A program made the translations under genes and the position numbers. A stretch of 64,000 bases of DNA, taken from NCBI RefSeq assembly GCF_019969725.1, contig NZ_JAHXYW010000003.1, positions 124,001 to 188,000 on the forward strand. The letters are read 5' to 3'. Within the stretch, counting starts at the first letter, position 1; each line of letters starts with the position of its first letter. The DNA is from Neobacillus bataviensis. GTDB taxonomy: Bacteria > Bacillota > Bacilli > Bacillales_B > DSM-18226. Of this stretch, positions 25,739-34,325 are shown piece after piece. The notes below the pieces were generated by a model, which was given only the letters and a program-made list of their open reading frames with translations, ran no database searches and was not told the DNA's origin.

Positions 25739-25986
25739 TCCAACCGCCACTCTGACGCACTGCCATAATAGTAATCAAAGGCTTGATTTGCCTCTTCTTC
25801 TGTAGAATATACCGCCATATCATTGGAGAGCGGGTAATAGGTTTCGTATAAAAATAATGCTAATTCATTGGGCTGTTCAGGATTATTGACAACCGCTGCT
25901 GCTTGAATGTTTGCAACATCCTGCGTATGGGGATTTCGGTAAAAAACATAAACGATATCACCAGCATGATAATTTTGGTTTTCCAT
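25735..25986 (-). CDS. splA: spl operon regulator SplA
   Basis: 83 residues from the ATG at 25986 (AAAGGTG ribosome site); an upstream frame extension is rejected. Sequence MENQNYHAGDIVYVFYRNPH, ALFLYETYYPLSNDMAVYST, ending SEWRLE. SplA is a small TRAP-like protein that lowers spl operon expression in B. subtilis. Position directly before splB with a 4-base overlap supports the call. Confidence 0.92.
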   Translation of the reverse strand: MENQNYHAGDIVYVFYRNPHTQDVANIQAAAVVNNPEQPNELALFLYETYYPLSNDMAVYSTEEEANQAFDYYYGSASEWRLE

Positions 25987-26156
25987 TCCATCACCTTTTC
26001 TTCTTCGCAATTAACCATTTGTAACACATTATTAGAATTTTTCCCTTCTCTCAGCTAATATTATGTTTTCTTGATAATGGAAATTAGTCATCGATTAGTA
26101 TAGGTTAGTTATTTATGAGGAAATTAATATTGACTTTGAAAAAAGGAGCGGAATCA

Positions 26157-26579
26157 ATGAACGATCAAAATTTAAAAGAAAAGGTTATCAAGATTATCTC
26201 TGATCACAAAACCGGTGTCCTCTCATCGGTCGAAAATAATAAGCCCCATTCACGCTATATGACGTTCTACAATGATGACCTTACCCTGTATACACCTACA
26301 AAAAAGGATACTGAGAAAATTGAAGAAATAGAGAAGAACTCATCCGTTTCCGTCTTATTAGGTTATGAAAAGAATGGACAAAGCGACGCCTATGTAGAAA
26401 TCCTTGGAACATCTAGCATTAATGACTCACAAAATCTTAAAAAGCAATATTGGGATGAATCATTCAATCAATGGTTCGAAGGCCCAGAAGATCCGAACTA
26501 TGTGTTTCTTCAAATCGTGCCAGAAACTGTCCGGATTTTAAATCTTCATGGTGAACCGCCACAGGAAATTACGGTATAA
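26157..26579 (+). CDS. Pyridoxamine-phosphate-oxidase-fold protein (general stress protein 26 family)
   Basis: 140 residues from the ATG at 26157 (AAAGGAG ribosome site, in-frame ATG at 26115 rejected). Split-barrel flavin fold: HKTGVLSSVENNKPHSRYMTF at the start, LTLYTPTKKDTEK for FMN phosphate contact, VSVLLGYEKNG and the C-terminal FLQIVPETVRIL. B. subtilis YdaG-type members bind FMN/FAD and are general-stress induced. Monocistronic. Confidence 0.85.
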   Translation: MNDQNLKEKVIKIISDHKTGVLSSVENNKPHSRYMTFYNDDLTLYTPTKKDTEKIEEIEKNSSVSVLLGYEKNGQSDAYVEILGTSSINDSQNLKKQYWDESFNQWFEGPEDPNYVFLQIVPETVRILNLHGEPPQEITV

Positions 26580-26712
26580 AACATTTGGCTTTTTTCTTGT
26601 ATTTCAAGTCTCAGTTAATGAACCGCTTTTCCCAGCTGAAGAGGTGTAACTTGTGAGTATAATTTAAACGGAAGAGAATACTATCCTAAAGCATGCAAGA
26701 AGGGGAGTATCC

Positions 26713-27747
26713 ATGAAAACGATTAAGACAATTAAATTAGGTTCATACAAAGAAGAGACTAGCGAACAATTAACTTCTGCAGAAATGGGTAAACTTTGGG
26801 CTACTTATATGGGAAACAGCATGTCAACATGCATATTAAGTTATTATCTCCAACATGTTGAAGATAAGGATATTAAAACGTTATTAGAAAATGCATTAAA
26901 GCTAAGCTTAGAATTTTTGAATACAACCAAAGGAATTTTTGAAAAGGAGAACTACCCTATTCCTAAAGGTTTTGGGAATGAGGACGTAAACCTTGGAGCT
27001 CCACGTTTATATCAAGATCAATACTATGTTCATTATTTGAAATACGCTGGAAAAGCAGGAATGAGTATTTATAATGTTGCAATTCCTCTTGTCATTAGAA
27101 AGGATGTTAAAGAATTCTTTAGGTATTGTATGGACGCCACAATGGACTTAATGGAGCAAATCAATGAAATACTAATGAATAAAGGATTTATTATGAAACC
27201 TCCTTTAATTCCAGTACCTGAAAAGGTGGCTTTTGTACATCAGGACTTTTTAAATGGTTACCTGGGACATGTCCGTTCTTTACATGCCTTAGAAATTGCC
27301 CACCTTTACGACAATATTGAAAATAATGTAACGAGCAAGGCACTCATTCTGTCCTTTGCACAAGTGGTAAAGGATGAAAAGATTCGAAAATTGTTTGAGT
27401 GGGGCAGGGATATGACCTCATTAAACGTTGAACGCTATATGCAGAAGCTACATAATGAAAATTTACCGACTCCTTCTTTTTTGGACGATTTAGTGACATC
27501 ATCTACTTTTTCACCATTTTCAGATAAATTAATGTTATTTCATAAAATGGATATGTTCTCAATGAAAATAAGAGCATTTGGAAATTCTGTTGCAGTTAAC
27601 GGAAGGCATGATATTGGGTTAATGTATACAAAATCGTTATTGAAAATCTCCCAATTTGTTGAGGGAGCAGCAAAAATCTTCATAGAAAAAGGCTGGATGG
27701 AACAACCCCCACATGCCGTTGATAGAAAAAATTTAGCATCTAATTGA
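26713..27747 (+). CDS. DUF3231 protein, tandem double domain
   Basis: 344 residues, GGGGAG ribosome site before the ATG at 26713. Two DUF3231 repeats: residues about 12-165 (LTSAEMGKLWATYMGNSMST ... MNKGFIMKPPLIP) and about 175-340 (LNGYLGHVRSLHALEIAHLY ... IFIEKGWMEQPPHAVD). Each ends with the family's xxGWxxQPP-type signature. Function unknown; family is confined to spore formers. Followed 12 bp later by a membrane-protein gene, probably co-transcribed. Confidence 0.85.
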   Translation: MKTIKTIKLGSYKEETSEQLTSAEMGKLWATYMGNSMSTCILSYYLQHVEDKDIKTLLENALKLSLEFLNTTKGIFEKENYPIPKGFGNEDVNLGAPRLYQDQYYVHYLKYAGKAGMSIYNVAIPLVIRKDVKEFFRYCMDATMDLMEQINEILMNKGFIMKPPLIPVPEKVAFVHQDFLNGYLGHVRSLHALEIAHLYDNIENNVTSKALILSFAQVVKDEKIRKLFEWGRDMTSLNVERYMQKLHNENLPTPSFLDDLVTSSTFSPFSDKLMLFHKMDMFSMKIRAFGNSVAVNGRHDIGLMYTKSLLKISQFVEGAAKIFIEKGWMEQPPHAVDRKNLASN

Positions 27748-27759
27748 GGTTAATCAAAT

Positions 27760-28206
27760 GTGAATCCAAAAGAAAAATTATTATGGAGCATTGCTTTCCC
27801 TGGTTTTGGTCAATTGCTTAATGGGAAGTATGTTAAAGGTATCCTTTTTATCTTTTTAGAATTTATGATAAACATCCGTTCACATTTTAACGAAGTAATC
27901 ATGCTTAGTTTTAATGGGGAAATTGAAAAGACCTTTCTTCGAACTGAATTCCAATGGCTAATGTTTTATCCTTGTGTTTATTTTTTTGCCATGTGGGATG
28001 CCTATAAAGATGCAGGTGGAGGCAAAGAACCCTATTCATTTCTGCCATTTGCGCTTTCAGCCTTTTTTGTTACTGTGGGGCTGATGTTTTCAGCGAAAAT
28101 AAAGGTATTCGGGATGATGCTGGGAACAGTCTGGTTTCCAATGTTATGTGTGCTCCCTGGGGTTTTTATAGGGATATTAATTAAAAAAGTATTAAGAAGA
28201 GAATAA
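27760..28206 (+). CDS. Four-helix membrane protein, unknown
   Basis: 148 residues with GTG start. Starts MNPKEKLLWSIAFPGFGQLL followed by NGKYVKGILFIFLEFMINI, a pattern seen in TM2-like small membrane proteins (PG.GQ...G), then CVYFFAMWDAYKDAGGGKEP and two more helices. Downstream of the DUF3231 gene, sharing its terminator. No function assigned. Confidence 0.75.
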   Translation: MNPKEKLLWSIAFPGFGQLLNGKYVKGILFIFLEFMINIRSHFNEVIMLSFNGEIEKTFLRTEFQWLMFYPCVYFFAMWDAYKDAGGGKEPYSFLPFALSAFFVTVGLMFSAKIKVFGMMLGTVWFPMLCVLPGVFIGILIKKVLRRE

Positions 28207-28234
28207 AGCTTGGCGAATGCCAAGCTTTTATTTA
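28205..28234. terminator. Bidirectional terminator
   Basis: AAAGCTTGGC / GCCAAGCTTT with a GAAT loop and T-rich tail on the + strand; serves the + operon and the convergent uvsE gene. Confidence 0.85.
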
Positions 28235-28256
28235 TAAAATTACGAACGCAATTAGC

Positions 28257-29222
28257 CTATTTCAACAGAAAAGAAGAACCATCAATGATTTCAACATCCC
28301 CTCGAGTTCTTATCTCCTCCATTAACTGAAAAAGTGCCTCATCTTTTCTTTTGGCTTCAATCATACAATCAATTTGTTTGATGCTCCCCTTTATTTCTTT
28401 TAAGAAATCAAAGAACATTTTAATGTCAACATAATCCGAATGGTGGCGAAATTCTTTTTGGCTTTTTGGACTTGAAATATGCATTTTTATGGGTAGCGGA
28501 GAATACTTCCATGTATGAACGATCCTCTTCCAATGCACCTCCCAGTTTGGATTCTCATGATGGGCAAGGTGATGATGATAATCAAAAACAAGCGGTATTT
28601 CTAATTTTTCACATAAATAAAGAGTATTTTCAAGGGTAAAGGAAGTATCATCATTTTCAAGCATGATCATTTTTTGAATTGATCTAGGTACGGCCATCCA
28701 ATTATCAACAAAGCGTTCCAGTGATGTTTCGGTTTCTTTATAGTTCCCGCCAACATGCATGACGCAGCGGTGAGTTGGGTCAATCCCCATCCCCTTTAAT
28801 AATAAATAATGTAGCTTTAAGGTTTTGATCGAATTCTTTATGATGTTGTCCTGCTGGGAATTAAGTAAAACAAAATGATCTGGATGGAAATCAACTCTCA
28901 TCATATGCTTTCTGACAAAATCACCAACTTCATGCAAACTTCTTTTTAGTGGTTTCATATAATCCCAATCAAGCAGTTCTTCATGATTGGCTAAAGGGAT
29001 TAATCGGGAGGTTAACCGATAAAAATGAATTTCAGAAGCGGCATTATGCTTAAGGATCCGTAATGTATTATGCAAATTTTCAAGTGATATTCGCTCTAAT
29101 TTGCGAATTGCAGCCTCTCGATCATCAATTTTCTGGAATTGGGCGAAGGTCATTGTTTTGGAAGGGGAAGCGTTTTTCAGTTCCATGCTCATAGCTACAT
29201 AACCGAGACGTACAATTGTCAT
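28257..29222 (-). CDS. uvsE: UV DNA damage endonuclease
   Basis: 321 residues. UVDE TIM-barrel features: start VRLGYVAMSMELKNASPSKT, Glu/His metal ligands in MRVDFHPDHFVLL, CVMHVGGNYKETE, MLENDDTSFTLENTLYLCEK, and PLVFDYHHHLAHHENP. The enzyme nicks 5' of UV photoproducts independent of UvrABC, using divalent metals. GAGGTG ribosome site before the ATG at 29222. Together with splB it gives a spore former strong UV defence. Confidence 0.95.
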   Translation of the reverse strand: MTIVRLGYVAMSMELKNASPSKTMTFAQFQKIDDREAAIRKLERISLENLHNTLRILKHNAASEIHFYRLTSRLIPLANHEELLDWDYMKPLKRSLHEVGDFVRKHMMRVDFHPDHFVLLNSQQDNIIKNSIKTLKLHYLLLKGMGIDPTHRCVMHVGGNYKETETSLERFVDNWMAVPRSIQKMIMLENDDTSFTLENTLYLCEKLEIPLVFDYHHHLAHHENPNWEVHWKRIVHTWKYSPLPIKMHISSPKSQKEFRHHSDYVDIKMFFDFLKEIKGSIKQIDCMIEAKRKDEALFQLMEEIRTRGDVEIIDGSSFLLK

Positions 29223-29251
29223 TGGTTCACCTCATGAATGATTTAGAGAAA

Positions 29252-29283
29252 AACAGCCTGTTCCATATGGAACAGGCTGTTAA
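29252..29283 (-). terminator. Terminator of the rib-HAD operon
   Basis: AACAGCCTGTTCC / GGAACAGGCTGTT with ATAT loop and minus-strand T-run, directly after the HAD gene. Confidence 0.85.
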
Positions 29284-29285
29284 TA

Positions 29286-29870
29286 TTAAACTTCCCTCTT
29301 TTCTATTTCGCACTCTAAAACAGTAGAGAAATCTGACCAATTTACAATTCGCGGTAAATCCAAATCTCGATTATAGGATTGATCTCTTACAAACAGCTTT
29401 GTTGATTCTTGAAGTAGTGTATTTAGAACCGCAGGCTTATCATCGAAGTAATAATCCAGTTTTAAATTTTTGATGATGTCCACTTTTTCATGATCCTGCA
29501 TGCCATAGAAAAAACGGTCATCACGGATGGGAAAGCCTCTTTCCTTCAGCCATTCCATTGTCTGGTCCCGATACCCCATTGGCCTTGAGGTAATGTAATA
29601 GATCTCATGCCCTTGTTTATCAAGTTGCTGCAACGTTTCAACCGCTTCGGGATAAGGCGGGCAGGAGGTAAAATAAATTTCTTCTAATGATTGCTTCCAC
29701 ATTTCCTTCCCCTGTTCATCCGTTAACCCAAAAGGCTCATGGATCTCAACTCTTTTCAGTTCGTGAAAATGGTCAATCGGTACCTTCTGATTCAATTTTT
29801 TATTATAAAGATGGAAAGCGTGCTCCCTTAAATTTATTAACGTATCGTCTATATCAAAACCGAATTTCAT
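29286..29870 (-). CDS. HAD-family nucleotidase (YqfW/5'-nucleotidase-like)
   Basis: 194 residues. HAD motif I FGFDIDDTLI at residues 4-13, motif II YYITSRPMGYRD, motif III/IV KNLKLDYYFDDKPAVL. NT5C-like small fold with a cap from about 15 to 75. Such enzymes dephosphorylate nucleotides or related sugar phosphates in the cytoplasm. It lies 12 bp after ribD in the same operon; the unassigned dephosphorylation step of riboflavin synthesis is carried out by HAD phosphatases in several bacteria, which makes it a candidate for the phosphatase of this mini-pathway (inference). Confidence 0.85.
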   Translation of the reverse strand: MKFGFDIDDTLINLREHAFHLYNKKLNQKVPIDHFHELKRVEIHEPFGLTDEQGKEMWKQSLEEIYFTSCPPYPEAVETLQQLDKQGHEIYYITSRPMGYRDQTMEWLKERGFPIRDDRFFYGMQDHEKVDIIKNLKLDYYFDDKPAVLNTLLQESTKLFVRDQSYNRDLDLPRIVNWSDFSTVLECEIEKREV

Positions 29871-29882
29871 TTTAATTACCCC

Positions 29883-30977
29883 TCATTTATGGTAAATCGG
29901 ATAGCCGATAAATTTAAAATCCGGCCCGATTTTGGTAAAGGATCCATCCGAAAGCTCGACAGCCTCGCTCATTTTTTCAAATCCTTCCCCCTCCAGGAAG
30001 GTTGGGGCATGCTTTCCGCCGATTAGTTTAGGTGCAAAATAGAGGACCACTTTATCAATGAGTTTATTTTCTAAAAAAGATGCGTTGATTGTTCCCCCGC
30101 CCTCAATTAATAAAGAAGAAACTAAATTTTCTCCCAGGATATGTACAACATCATTAGGATCGACATGTTTGGATCCGCTGGTTTGAAAAACTTTTATTCC
30201 TAAAGATAATAATGCCGCTTCCTTTTCCTTATCATAATTCTTACTTGTAAAAATCCATGTTTCTGCCTGTTTATCGGTGACAACTTTAGATTCTAAAGGT
30301 ATTTTTAATGCGGAATCCATTATGACACGGATTGGGTTGCGTCCATTTGGAATCCTTGTTGTCAACTCAGGATTATCCTTGATGACGGTATTGGCACCGA
30401 CTAGAATCGCCATATTTTCATTTCTAAGGTGATGGACATCTTTTCTGGCTTCTTCTGAAGTAATCCATTTACTGTGGGAAGTGTGAGTCGCGATTTTGCC
30501 ATCCAAGGTAATTCCTGATTTCAAAGTTACAAATGGCTTTTTCTTTACAATGAATTTATTAAATACCTCATTCATTTGTTGGGATTCCTTTTCACGAACC
30601 CCAATTATGACTTCAATTCCAGCATCCTCAAGAATTTTAACACCGTTTCCGGCAACGAGGGGATTAGGATCAAGTGTTGCAATCACTACTCGTTTAAGGC
30701 CTGCCTCTACAATGGCAACGGCACAAGGACCTGTTCGTCCATGATGGGAACAAGGCTCCAGAGTTACATAAATGGTACCTCCCTTGGCTTTTTCGCCCGC
30801 CATCCTGAGGGCATGAATTTCCGCATGGGGTTCACCGGCCTTTAAATGGGCCCCGATTCCAACAACTCGGTTATCATTGACAATAACAGAACCGACCAAT
30901 GGATTTGGATCTGTCTGCCCTTTCATGGCCCTTGCGTTTTGTAGGGCCAAATCCATATAGAATTCATGACTAGTCAT
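29883..30977 (-). CDS. ribD: Bifunctional pyrimidine deaminase/reductase RibD
   Basis: 364 residues, normal length. Deaminase domain (1-145): zinc ligands in HAEIHALRMAG and TLEPCSHHGRTGPCAVAIVEAG. Reductase domain (150-364): FVTLKSGITLDGKIATHT, SKWITSEEARKDVHHLR, GANTVIKDNPELTTR and LLIEGGGTINASFL. It deaminates and reduces the pyrimidine made by RibA to 5-amino-6-ribitylamino-uracil phosphate. The start overlaps ribA by 8 bp. The normal partners ribE, ribB and ribH are not here, so this is probably a second, non-housekeeping copy. Confidence 0.93.
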   Translation of the reverse strand: MTSHEFYMDLALQNARAMKGQTDPNPLVGSVIVNDNRVVGIGAHLKAGEPHAEIHALRMAGEKAKGGTIYVTLEPCSHHGRTGPCAVAIVEAGLKRVVIATLDPNPLVAGNGVKILEDAGIEVIIGVREKESQQMNEVFNKFIVKKKPFVTLKSGITLDGKIATHTSHSKWITSEEARKDVHHLRNENMAILVGANTVIKDNPELTTRIPNGRNPIRVIMDSALKIPLESKVVTDKQAETWIFTSKNYDKEKEAALLSLGIKVFQTSGSKHVDPNDVVHILGENLVSSLLIEGGGTINASFLENKLIDKVVLYFAPKLIGGKHAPTFLEGEGFEKMSEAVELSDGSFTKIGPDFKFIGYPIYHK

Positions 30978-31728
30978 TTGGGCAAGACCCCTCTTCTTCT
31001 TTTAAATGACCAGAGCGATTAATTTTTGTCTGAAGGTATTTTTCATTATACTCAGAAACATCTCCCCATAATGGCCTTCTTCCTGAAACAGGTAAACCGG
31101 AATTCTTTAAGGCATCTAATTTTTTTGGATTGTTCGTCATAAGAGTAACTGGCTTGGAACGTAATGCTTTAAGAACTTGGATGGCATCGCTGTAGTTTCT
31201 AGAATCATCTACAAACCCAAGTGCTTGATTTGCTTCAACGGTATCATAGCCATTTTCCTGAAGAATATAGGCCATTGCCTTGCTGAATAGACCAATCCCT
31301 CTTCCCTCATGGTTCGCTAAATAGAATAAAGCGCCTGTTCCATGCTCAACAATCATTTTCATGGATTGTTTCAATTGATACCCGCAATCGCATCTTTTAC
31401 TGCCAAAAATATCTCCAGTGTGACAGATGGAATGCATCCGAATGATCGCATCATCGCCGAATTCAAAATCACCGTAGGCAAGGACACTTGATTGCTGGAA
31501 TTCTGCTAAATTGGCGGAAGAAAGTTTGTCAATGATCCTTTCAAAATCCTCGGTTACTTCGTCGCAATTTAGCCAGCAATACCATTTAAAAATCACCGTT
31601 TCACCATATAAATTAACAGGAAGCCGAATGGGTCCTACTAAATAGATAGCTCCTTTTTGCGTTTTAATTAATTGGATTTTATCTTCTAAAACCGAAAGAA
31701 CCTTTGGCTCTAATTTGGTTTGCTTCAA
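30970..31728 (-). CDS. ribA: GTP cyclohydrolase II (stand-alone RibA)
   Basis: 252 residues with a TTG start (GGGGG ribosome site 9 nt upstream). Zinc Cys triad in ICHTGDIFGSKRCDCGYQL, substrate motif ANHEGRGIGLFSK (more usual RQEGRGIGL) and VEANQALGFVDDSRNY. No RibB (DHBP synthase) domain, unlike the fused RibBA of Bacillus housekeeping operons. The ~55-residue N-terminus replaces that domain. The enzyme opens GTP to a diamino-pyrimidine. No FMN riboswitch is recognisable in the leader, so it is not under the usual flavin control. Confidence 0.9.
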   Translation of the reverse strand: MKQTKLEPKVLSVLEDKIQLIKTQKGAIYLVGPIRLPVNLYGETVIFKWYCWLNCDEVTEDFERIIDKLSSANLAEFQQSSVLAYGDFEFGDDAIIRMHSICHTGDIFGSKRCDCGYQLKQSMKMIVEHGTGALFYLANHEGRGIGLFSKAMAYILQENGYDTVEANQALGFVDDSRNYSDAIQVLKALRSKPVTLMTNNPKKLDALKNSGLPVSGRRPLWGDVSEYNEKYLQTKINRSGHLKEEEGSCPND

Positions 31729-31858
31729 ATGAATTCCCCCTTTTTTTATTATTATTTGTTAAAGTTTCAAAAAAACGCAAGGAATATGACTAAAAAAGAG
31801 GGTGGTTACTACTGTATGCCTGCGTTAAACTTTAGATAAAGGCAGTGTTAAACTTTGT

Positions 31859-31990
31859 TGTTGATTTACGCTCCAGGCGCTTCGCTTTCCGCGGGCGTGC
31901 CGGGGAGCCTCCTCGGCGCTTTAGCGCCTGTGGGGTCTCCCCTGCCCCGTACTCCCGCAGGAGTCTTCGCGCCTTCCGCTCCAATCAACA
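31859..31990. repeat. GC-rich intergenic palindromic repeat element (Bacillaceae type)
   Basis: A 132-bp block strikingly GC-rich against its AT-rich surroundings, bounded by 8-bp inverted ends TGTTGATT (31859-31866) and AATCAACA (31983-31990). Inside are nested inverted repeats, e.g. CTCCAGGCGC against GCGCCTTCCGCTCC and GGCGC-TTTA-GCGCC at the centre. I recognise the CGCTCCAGGCGCTTCGCTTT and TTCCGCTCCAATCAACA segments as those of an unnamed dispersed repeat common in Bacillaceae genomes. It does not encode a protein; the 62-codon frame across it is an artefact. Lies between divergent ribA and dsdA. Confidence 0.8.
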
Positions 31991-32057
31991 GTGTCTAAGA
32001 TCAACTATGGCCTTTAACAAAGCCTATTTATAAAACAATAATGTGGAGGGTTTTTTT

Positions 32058-33383
32058 TTGGAGAAGATTAATTTATCTGATGAACAGTATCCCTTATTAA
32101 AAAGCCTTAAATCCCTTAAGGAAGAGCTTTGGCTTAATCCAAAAATCGAGACTTTTCATTCAGGAATGGAAAAGTCACCGCTCACTTTTGAGGATGTGTT
32201 GGATGCAGAAGAAAGATTAAACCGTTTTGCGCCTTATATTGCCAGCGTTTTCCCTGAAACGAAAGAGGCTAATGGCATTATTGAATCACCATTAATTAGA
32301 ATATCTTCTATGAAGCAAAACCTAGAAGGTGATTACGCCCAAACCATTTTAGGAGAATTACTGTTAAAATGTGATAGCCACCTTCCGATCTCTGGATCAA
32401 TTAAAGCTCGAGGCGGCATTTATGAAGTCCTTAAACATGCGGAAAAGTTAGCCTTAACACATGGGTTGTTAACGCTCAAAGATGATTATTCCATCCTTGA
32501 TAGTGAGCGCTTTCGAACCTTTTTCTCACAGTTTTCCATTGCTGTAGGTTCTACTGGAAACTTAGGATTGAGTATTGGCATTATCAGTGCCAAGTTGGGC
32601 TTTAACGTGACGGTTCATATGTCCGCCGATGCCAAGCAATGGAAAAAAGATTTGTTACGTAGTAAAAGTGTCACAGTCATTGAATACAGTGCCGATTACA
32701 GTAAAGCGGTTGAAGAAGGACGAAAACAAGCAGAAGCGGATCCTTTCTGTTATTTTGTCGATGATGAAAACTCACACGATCTTTTCTTAGGTTACGCAGT
32801 GGCTGCATTACGTCTGAAAAATCAATTGGAAAAGTTGGACGTGATCATCGATGAAAATCATCCACTGTTCGTTTATCTTCCATGTGGTGTCGGCGGCGGG
32901 CCAGGAGGGGTCGCATTTGGTTTAAAATTAGTGTTTCAAGATCATGTCCATTGTTTCTTTGCAGAACCGACTCACTCTCCTTGTATGTTACTTGGCTTAA
33001 TAACAGGACTACATGATAAAATCGCTGTTCAGGATCTTGGAATTGATAATATTACGGCTGCCGATGGTCTAGCAGTGGGCAGGCCTTCGGGATTTGTCGG
33101 AAAAGTCATCGAGCCGTTTTTAAGCGGCATTTATACTATTAGTGATGAACAAATGTATAAGCTATTAAAGGATTTAGTGGATACGGAGAAAATCTATTTA
33201 GAACCTTCAGCATTAGCTGGGATGATTGGTCCAATTAAATTAGGCAAAGATGGTACGGATTATTTACAGAAACATCATTTAACTGAAAAAATGAAAAATG
33301 CTGTTCATATCGCCTGGGCCACCGGCGGAAGTATGGTGCCAGCAGAAATTTTAGACCAATATTATCAGCTTGGTCAAAAATAG
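32058..33383 (+). CDS. dsdA: D-serine ammonia-lyase
   Basis: 441 residues from the TTG at 32058, which has TGGAGGG at 8 nt; a GTG at 32043 overlaps that site. Fold-type II PLP enzyme: Schiff-base Lys in [17 protein letters not shown], cofactor loop [12 protein letters not shown], glycine-rich [15 protein letters not shown], and [12 protein letters not shown]. It converts D-serine to pyruvate and ammonia in the cytoplasm. Stand-alone, without the dsdC/dsdX neighbours of enterics. Confidence 0.95.
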   Translation: MEKINLSDEQYPLLKSLKSLKEELWLNPKIETFHSGMEKSPLTFEDVLDAEERLNRFAPYIASVFPETKEANGIIESPLIRISSMKQNLEGDYAQTILGELLLKCDSHLPISGSIKARGGIYEVLKHAEKLALTHGLLTLKDDYSILDSERFRTFFSQFSIAVGSTGNLGLSIGIISAKLGFNVTVHMSADAKQWKKDLLRSKSVTVIEYSADYSKAVEEGRKQAEADPFCYFVDDENSHDLFLGYAVAALRLKNQLEKLDVIIDENHPLFVYLPCGVGGGPGGVAFGLKLVFQDHVHCFFAEPTHSPCMLLGLITGLHDKIAVQDLGIDNITAADGLAVGRPSGFVGKVIEPFLSGIYTISDEQMYKLLKDLVDTEKIYLEPSALAGMIGPIKLGKDGTDYLQKHHLTEKMKNAVHIAWATGGSMVPAEILDQYYQLGQK

Positions 33384-33384
33384 G

Positions 33385-33413
33385 GAAACGCCATTCACTT
33401 CGAATGGCGTTTA
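33385..33413 (+). terminator. dsdA terminator
   Basis: AAACGCCATTC / GAATGGCGTTT hairpin with short loop, 2 bp after the dsdA stop and facing the convergent gene. T-content of the tail is modest. Confidence 0.7.
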
Positions 33414-33416
33414 ATG

Positions 33417-34223
33417 TTAGAGTTTCAGTTTTGTAATAAAAAACAATTCGTTTTGGAACATTTCTAATAGATCTTCGAATTTGGAATTAATTAAATGGGG
33501 AAAAAGATTTTCGAGTGCTTCGTAGTAATCCTGGCCTAATACTTCACGGAGAATGACATATTTATTAAAAAGCAATGCTTTTTCGAAATCAATTCCCAGC
33601 TCATAAAGGCCTCTAAACAAGTCTTCCTTAGGTATTCTTTTAATTTTTCGATAAATTTTTTCGTTTTTTTCAATAAATTTTTCATTTAAGTAATGGGTTA
33701 CATAATCAGTATAAATCATTTGGCCAATATCATTAGTTTCTTTCTTGGAATAATTAAAGCCAATAACTCGGTCCTCTTTATTTTCACGGATGATGAAGGT
33801 TTTATTCCCTTGTAAATGGGTAATGAAATTTTTAACGCTTTTATCAAAAATTTTGTTAAATTGAATGATTTGATGCAGTTTGACCGCAAAGTCTTTGTGT
33901 TCCTCTCCGACGACAAAAAGCCGATCCACAATTGGCAAAAGCTTTAATACTCCTTCGGATAACTGACTTGAGGCATCATAGATGATGATATCGTGTTCCT
34001 TCTTCATCTTTTTTACTTTTTGTTTTTGTTGCGCCAGCGTTAGCTTGGAGAATTCATGGAGGAGATGATTCGAAGGATCCTCTTTTTCTAAGGAGCCATA
34101 GGAAATGAATGCAACTGATAAATTAGTGTTAGTTTTCAGCCAATGAAATACAGACAAGGATAATTCTGTTACGCCTGACTTTGCTTTTGGCGAATAAAAG
34201 CCAACCAAATACACTTTTCTCAC
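33417..34223 (-). CDS. MinD/ParA-like protein with degenerate P-loop, unknown function
   Basis: 268 residues. Starts MRKVYLVGFYSPKAKSGVTE, matching the beta-strand/P-loop start of ParA/MinD/BcsQ proteins, but the deviant Walker A (KGGxGKT/S) is reduced to KAKSGVTEL, lacking GK. A Walker B-like HDIIIYDASSQLS and a VDRLFVVGEEHKDFA strand follow, again matching MinD topology. C-terminal ~90 residues are helical and highly charged. Probably a pseudo-ATPase or a protein that binds nucleotide differently. Isolated transcription unit. I do not recognise a named family. Confidence 0.6.
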   Translation of the reverse strand: MRKVYLVGFYSPKAKSGVTELSLSVFHWLKTNTNLSVAFISYGSLEKEDPSNHLLHEFSKLTLAQQKQKVKKMKKEHDIIIYDASSQLSEGVLKLLPIVDRLFVVGEEHKDFAVKLHQIIQFNKIFDKSVKNFITHLQGNKTFIIRENKEDRVIGFNYSKKETNDIGQMIYTDYVTHYLNEKFIEKNEKIYRKIKRIPKEDLFRGLYELGIDFEKALLFNKYVILREVLGQDYYEALENLFPHLINSKFEDLLEMFQNELFFITKLKL

Positions 34224-34286
34224 CTGCCTTTTATTTTAATAGTATTCACAGGGGAAAGAATGGGTATAGACATTCCCCCGATAACA

Positions 34287-34322
34287 CAAAAAGAGCCGCA
34301 CACAACCGCGTCGTCTCTTTTT
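34287..34322 (-). terminator. Terminator of the pyruvate-kinase-like gene
   Basis: AAAAAGAG / CTCTTTTT outer arms around a partly paired centre (GACGACGCGG/ACAACCGCG-like), T-run on the minus strand. Confidence 0.65.
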
Positions 34323-34325
34323 CTA

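Noticed and set aside
31729..31858. FMN riboswitch upstream of ribA
   Set aside because: No RFN conserved boxes recognisable; leader is short and AT-rich.
31845..32033. 62-residue Arg-rich ORF
   Set aside because: Lies across the GC-rich palindromic repeat; no ribosome site and no family match.
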